From Lachnoclostridium sp. UBA1175 (GTDB taxonomy: Bacteria; Bacillota; Clostridia; Lachnospirales; Lachnospiraceae), in NCBI GenBank assembly GCA_002311665.1, contig DBYX01000019.1, positions 1-64,000 of the forward strand: a stretch of DNA of 64,000 nucleotides, written 5' to 3'. The position numbers were made by a program, and so were the translations under genes. This document shows positions 60,834 through 64,000 of this stretch, piece after piece. The notes beneath the pieces were generated by a model. It searched no databases. It worked only from the letters and a program-made list of their open reading frames with translations, and was not told where the DNA came from. How positions within the stretch are numbered: the stretch's first letter is position 1; every line of letters starts with the position of its first letter.

Positions 60834-62831
60834 TTACAGCGCTCCTCCCTTTAAGACACGAATCAGTGACATCTTCTCCCAACGATGACTCGTTACAGTC
60901 AAAATGCCCAAATCCAAGAGCACAAGTATAAAGGCAATTACCAGTCCAATTACGCTGAAGTAATGCTGTGACAGTTCTGTTATTATCATCGCTACGACTG
61001 CTCCTATGAATGCCGCAATCAACGAAGCACGAATGAAATCCCAATGTCGCACCATGAAAGGACTGCCTGTTACACGTAGCACGGCGTACTGCACAGCATC
61101 CATCTGTTGCTTCATCCTGATGAAGAGTATAAGCATCATTAGGTTTATCGCTATCATAATTGCACCGATAATGAGATAAGCCTTCATCCTCTCCTTTGCA
61201 CTTGCCATCCGCTTTTGATACGTTTCATAAATGTCAATTAAAAAACCATTTCGAATCTTATCGGACTGGAGTATATACTGCCGCAATTCCGTTTCATTAA
61301 TTTTACATGCAGCAGTTGAAAAATCGCAGAGGAATCCATAAGCGCCCTGTACTTCAGGCGTAAAGTCTTCCTCAGCATCAAAAAGAAGGATTGGATTGAC
61401 GATCTCACAGGCATCTTGTTCCAAGTACAGTCCCGGTCCACAAAATGCATATACTTCTATGTCCGCCCGATAGTATTCTATAACAACCCTCTCCGATTCA
61501 TGCCGCAGACCAGCCGTGGATTTCATCATGGATTCCAGTTCATTTTCCGACAGCCCTGACAATGTATCTGGCAAAAACATATAAAATGCTCCCGCATCTA
61601 TTTCCTGTTCGTTTTGCGATACTGATTTCTCTTCATCACAAACACCTTGCAAGGCACCTTGCAACAATGGGAACGCATGGCGATTCGCATAAATTCCTTG
61701 ATATGAATTCCGTTCTGCAAGTATTGTAACAGTTTTCCACTGAATTGTATTCCATTTATCATAAGTTTCCGAGTATACAGAATCCTCATATAAAAAAGCT
61801 GTAGCCGCCGCAATTCCATCTGGGTCTTCAAACGCAAGTTGCAAGTGTGAATACCCTTGAAAAGAGACATAAAACCTTTCTTGTTGCTTTATAGCTTTAT
61901 ACTCATTCCAAGCCGCATAAGAACACGAAACAATAACTACAGAAGCTGCAAACAAAACGATCCGCAGCAACTCCGAAGAGATAGCGATATTATTCGAGTT
62001 CAAGGATCGCTGCATTGCGGCTTTATGATCCATATGAAAAATATTAAAATAATAAATAAAACTAATTATGCAAGCACACCCTAAAACAATTCCAACCTGC
62101 ATCAAGATTTGAAACCTTGTTGCGGAATATCTGTACAGAATTATGCCAGCAAATAGCCGTGCAAGCAGCACCATAGATATTTCAGTAGCGATTGCTTCAC
62201 AAAACAAATATTTGCAAGAAAATCCATAGGTGCGACGGATTAACCATTCTTTCTTTTTCAGGTGTGCATTGAGTGCCGATAATAAAACAACAATAGCCCC
62301 TGTCAATATCCAGAGGCATCTATGCATTATTCTAAGTAACTTACTGAAATCTCCCGCCGCTCTTTTAAGCCCATCGTCTCCTTGGTATAATTCTCCCGGA
62401 ATCGGTTTTCCTAGCGGCTCACAAATATACAATCGATATGTAATTGGTATCGGTCGACATATAGCAAACTCACTCCATTCATGGTACCGCAAATTGGAAC
62501 ATCCATGGAAAAGAGTTTGAACCCTTCCCGGCTTCCTAAAGCCCTCTTTTTCCAGATATAAGCGAACCTCTTCATTGCAAAAGATATCGATATCTCTGTT
62601 GCTCTCCGCCCCTCCACTATCCAAAACCGCAAACCATCGCAGCCCCAAATCACCAAATACTCTTTCGGCAGACTCAAGTTCAATTGTAAACTCTACTTCA
62701 GAATGAGGACTAGTTTCCCAATACGGATACTCGGAAAAATCGGCAGAATACAAACAAAACAGTTCACCGGAAATAAGAACAGCTACGGCAAAAAACGATA
62801 CAAGCGACAAAAATCGAATTATTCTTCGCAT
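60834..62831 (-). CDS. Large permease, FtsX-like / bacteriocin-associated membrane protein type
   Basis: This 665-residue membrane protein has a first helix at residues 7-28, an extracytoplasmic domain (about 30-170), then membrane helices near 172-190, 205-230, 240-262 and 290-305, a second soluble domain, and three C-terminal helices (from about 555). This topology, with the downstream ATPase, resembles the DUF1430/bacteriocin-associated permeases of lactococcin-972 loci and MacB-type permeases. It may export or expel the secreted protein encoded upstream; the substrate is inferred from gene order only. Confidence 0.7.
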   Translation of the reverse strand: MRRIIRFLSLVSFFAVAVLISGELFCLYSADFSEYPYWETSPHSEVEFTIELESAERVFGDLGLRWFAVLDSGGAESNRDIDIFCNEEVRLYLEKEGFRKPGRVQTLFHGCSNLRYHEWSEFAICRPIPITYRLYICEPLGKPIPGELYQGDDGLKRAAGDFSKLLRIMHRCLWILTGAIVVLLSALNAHLKKKEWLIRRTYGFSCKYLFCEAIATEISMVLLARLFAGIILYRYSATRFQILMQVGIVLGCACIISFIYYFNIFHMDHKAAMQRSLNSNNIAISSELLRIVLFAASVVIVSCSYAAWNEYKAIKQQERFYVSFQGYSHLQLAFEDPDGIAAATAFLYEDSVYSETYDKWNTIQWKTVTILAERNSYQGIYANRHAFPLLQGALQGVCDEEKSVSQNEQEIDAGAFYMFLPDTLSGLSENELESMMKSTAGLRHESERVVIEYYRADIEVYAFCGPGLYLEQDACEIVNPILLFDAEEDFTPEVQGAYGFLCDFSTAACKINETELRQYILQSDKIRNGFLIDIYETYQKRMASAKERMKAYLIIGAIMIAINLMMLILFIRMKQQMDAVQYAVLRVTGSPFMVRHWDFIRASLIAAFIGAVVAMIITELSQHYFSVIGLVIAFILVLLDLGILTVTSHRWEKMSLIRVLKGGAL

Positions 62832-62883
62832 CTCACACTCTCCATAATATGGAATCAGAGAGTAGTGTCATTTAGGCATCTCA

Positions 62884-63429
62884 TTACTTAACGTTGTAAA
62901 TGCCGAATACTTCATGCGCAATTAGGTATTCTTTGGCTATTACATCTCGGTACTGATCAAACCACTTTAGGTTCTCATCTGATTTTTCGATCAAATTCAT
63001 ATCCTCGTCAAGTAAAAACGCATACCCTTTTCCGTCGGCCGTTTGAATCTGAACACGTGTCTCTATACGTCCGAATAATCGCGGCCAAATAATCAGGTCA
63101 ACCGTGTCATTAACTATTTTACCGTCTTCCCTATTAAATAACACCGTCTGCGTTATACTGAGATTGCCGGAAAAGCGAAAAAGTTTTTCTGAAGGCGACG
63201 CACCTGCAACAAAGCCCTGATAGTCTTCTCTGTTTTTCCTCTCAAGCATAAAATTCTCACACGCTTTGACATAAGGATCATATTTCACTTTTTTGTATAT
63301 TGCACAAAATACGACATACAACAATGCCAAAACAACTAAAGCTATCAGAACTATCCATTTCCCTTTCCCGAAACGCCTTGCGCCAGTGTTTCGAGAATTA
63401 TCTTTTGTGGTCAGCATATCACTCTTCAT
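62884..63429 (-). CDS. Single-pass membrane protein of unknown function
   Basis: This protein of 181 residues has a charged cytoplasmic start, one membrane helix (about residues 26-46, WIVLIALVVLALLYVVFCAIY) and an extracytoplasmic domain of about 130 residues with many charged residues. It is not recognised. Its start overlaps the end of the secreted protein gene by 11 bp and it is followed by the permease gene. A role in immunity to, or processing of, the secreted protein is possible but unsupported by motifs. Confidence 0.65.
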   Translation of the reverse strand: MKSDMLTTKDNSRNTGARRFGKGKWIVLIALVVLALLYVVFCAIYKKVKYDPYVKACENFMLERKNREDYQGFVAGASPSEKLFRFSGNLSITQTVLFNREDGKIVNDTVDLIIWPRLFGRIETRVQIQTADGKGYAFLLDEDMNLIEKSDENLKWFDQYRDVIAKEYLIAHEVFGIYNVK

Positions 63430-63886
63430 ACCTGAAGTAAACCTTATAGTTGACTGAATCAGAAGAGTGACTTACTTTCGATGTTTGTGCACCGCTATAG
63501 TAGGAAAAATCGCTTGTCCATCCGGAGGTATTTCCATTGTTCATAACAAACAACTCTCCATATTGATGATCTAGCATCCCATTGACGATAGGTTCTGCTT
63601 TCAAGAAATCCTTGTCGGTAATAACATTGTCATCGAAACACACATATACCAATCCAGCTAGCATCAAAGACGGCTCAAATGGACAATACTCTGCAAATTC
63701 CTTCAAGACCTGAAACGAATTGTCTCTCCAATTCGTATCATAGGTTAAGTTGAAATCGCTTGTTGTTCTAGTAATAGTCACTGCATATGTCGATGCTGCT
63801 GCGCTATTAATCATAGTCAACAACATACTAACAGCTAAAATCACAACGATAAGACTCCTGCGACCATTTCTCAAATAGATTTTCAT
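63419..63886 (-). CDS. Secreted small protein, candidate bacteriocin-like substrate
   Basis: This 155-residue protein has a clear Sec signal peptide (positive start, hydrophobic 13-28, cleavage after AAASTYA at about residue 33). The mature part is rich in Asn, Ser and Tyr, with two Cys (CPFEP and VCF), and ends GWTSDFSYYSGAQTSKVSHSSDSVNYKVYFRYEE. The Tyr/Ser/His-rich tail faintly recalls lactococcin-972 family bacteriocins, but it is longer and I see no firm match. AGGAGTG precedes the ATG. It heads a series of genes for a membrane protein, ABC transporter and AgrCA-like regulators. Confidence 0.6.
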   Translation of the reverse strand: MKIYLRNGRRSLIVVILAVSMLLTMINSAAASTYAVTITRTTSDFNLTYDTNWRDNSFQVLKEFAEYCPFEPSLMLAGLVYVCFDDNVITDKDFLKAEPIVNGMLDHQYGELFVMNNGNTSGWTSDFSYYSGAQTSKVSHSSDSVNYKVYFRYEE

Positions 63887-63903
63887 GTTGTTTACACTCC
63901 TCT

Positions 63904-64000
63904 CTATAGAATACCTTCAATTGTCCTCGGTGTTGCCTTGTTAACTTCGTACCACTTACGACAATTATGCAGGGAACACCACTCTCTGATTCCATTGTGA
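63904..64000 (-). CDS. Possible C-terminal end of an upstream gene (partial)
   Basis: A minus-strand frame enters from the right edge and stops at TAG 63904-63906 after 31 codons (GIREWCSLHNCRKWYEVNKA...). Its stop abuts the ribosome site of the secreted-protein gene, as in an operon. Too short to identify. Confidence 0.3.
   Translation of the reverse strand, partial: HNGIREWCSLHNCRKWYEVNKATPRTIEGIL

Larger units (their letters stand above)
62849..63995. repeat. 20-bp inverted repeats flanking the two small genes
   Basis: ATGGAATCAGAGAGTAGTGT at 62849-62868 and ACACCACTCTCTGATTCCAT at 63976-63995 are inverted copies with 19 of 20 matches. Between them lie exactly the two small genes upstream of the permease. 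They could mark a small insertion, or be operator-like sites. Confidence 0.6.

Noticed and set aside
63419..63886. Firm assignment as a lactococcin-972 bacteriocin
   Set aside because: The resemblance is limited to a Tyr/Ser/His-rich tail and gene context; length and core motifs do not match clearly, so it is only called a candidate.

Overview
The window looks like a chromosome segment of a Gram-positive Clostridia, most likely a Lachnospiraceae-type gut or rumen anaerobe. The evidence is a full F-type ATPase operon with AtpI/AtpZ-like heads, Bacillus-type Sua5 - LMW phosphatase - RpiB synteny, a YtrA-type GntR/ABC operon, a DUF5702/TadE/DUF6382 type of Tad pilus locus, a thioester (TQXA) adhesin and a 7TMR-DISM kinase. 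The taxonomic call is inference; no rRNA is present. Nearly all genes lie on the minus strand. The left two thirds (1-43.7 kb) is GC-rich core, while the right third (about 43.8-64 kb) is clearly more AT-rich and accessory.

Core, read in transcription order on the minus strand: a thioester adhesin running off the left edge (1-1412); galE and rapZ; the atp operon (12166 down to 3798: atpZ-like, atpI-like, atpB, E, F, H, A, G, D, C), whose c subunit carries the sodium-binding residues and whose atpG-atpD spacer is expanded to 632 bp by repeats; a membrane PIG-L deacetylase; a DUF402 protein; sua5, an LMW phosphatase lacking its P-loop arginine, and rpiB; two ABC-2 operons (GntR-ATPase-permease, then propeller protein, solute-binding-like protein, ATPase, permease); a large Ig-repeat surface protein; a response regulator/7TMR-DISM kinase pair; two tRNA-Val genes; citrate synthase; an SDR; an E2-like acyltransferase; a plus-strand carbohydrate-binding lipoprotein; a cytidylate-kinase-like gene; and the distal half of a Tad pilus operon.

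The Tad operon breaks off inside its pilin-like gene at about 43.79 kb, where the AT-rich island begins. The island holds a toxin/immunity-like pair with DUF4417, an ImmA/IrrE-XRE regulator pair with two operators, and a Tn554-type recombination module of three tyrosine recombinases plus a TnpC/DUF6262 protein. Next come a plus-strand HTH gene with a structured leader, and then two minus-strand modules. The first is an ECF sigma factor with a membrane-anchored S1 protease (split by a frameshift or coupled) followed by a membrane-anchored HExxH metalloprotease. The second is an operon of a secreted 155-residue protein, a single-pass membrane protein, a two-gene ABC transporter resembling lactococcin-972-type export/immunity systems, and an AgrC/AgrA-like GHKL kinase and LytTR regulator. 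These last two modules are the best candidates for something undescribed.
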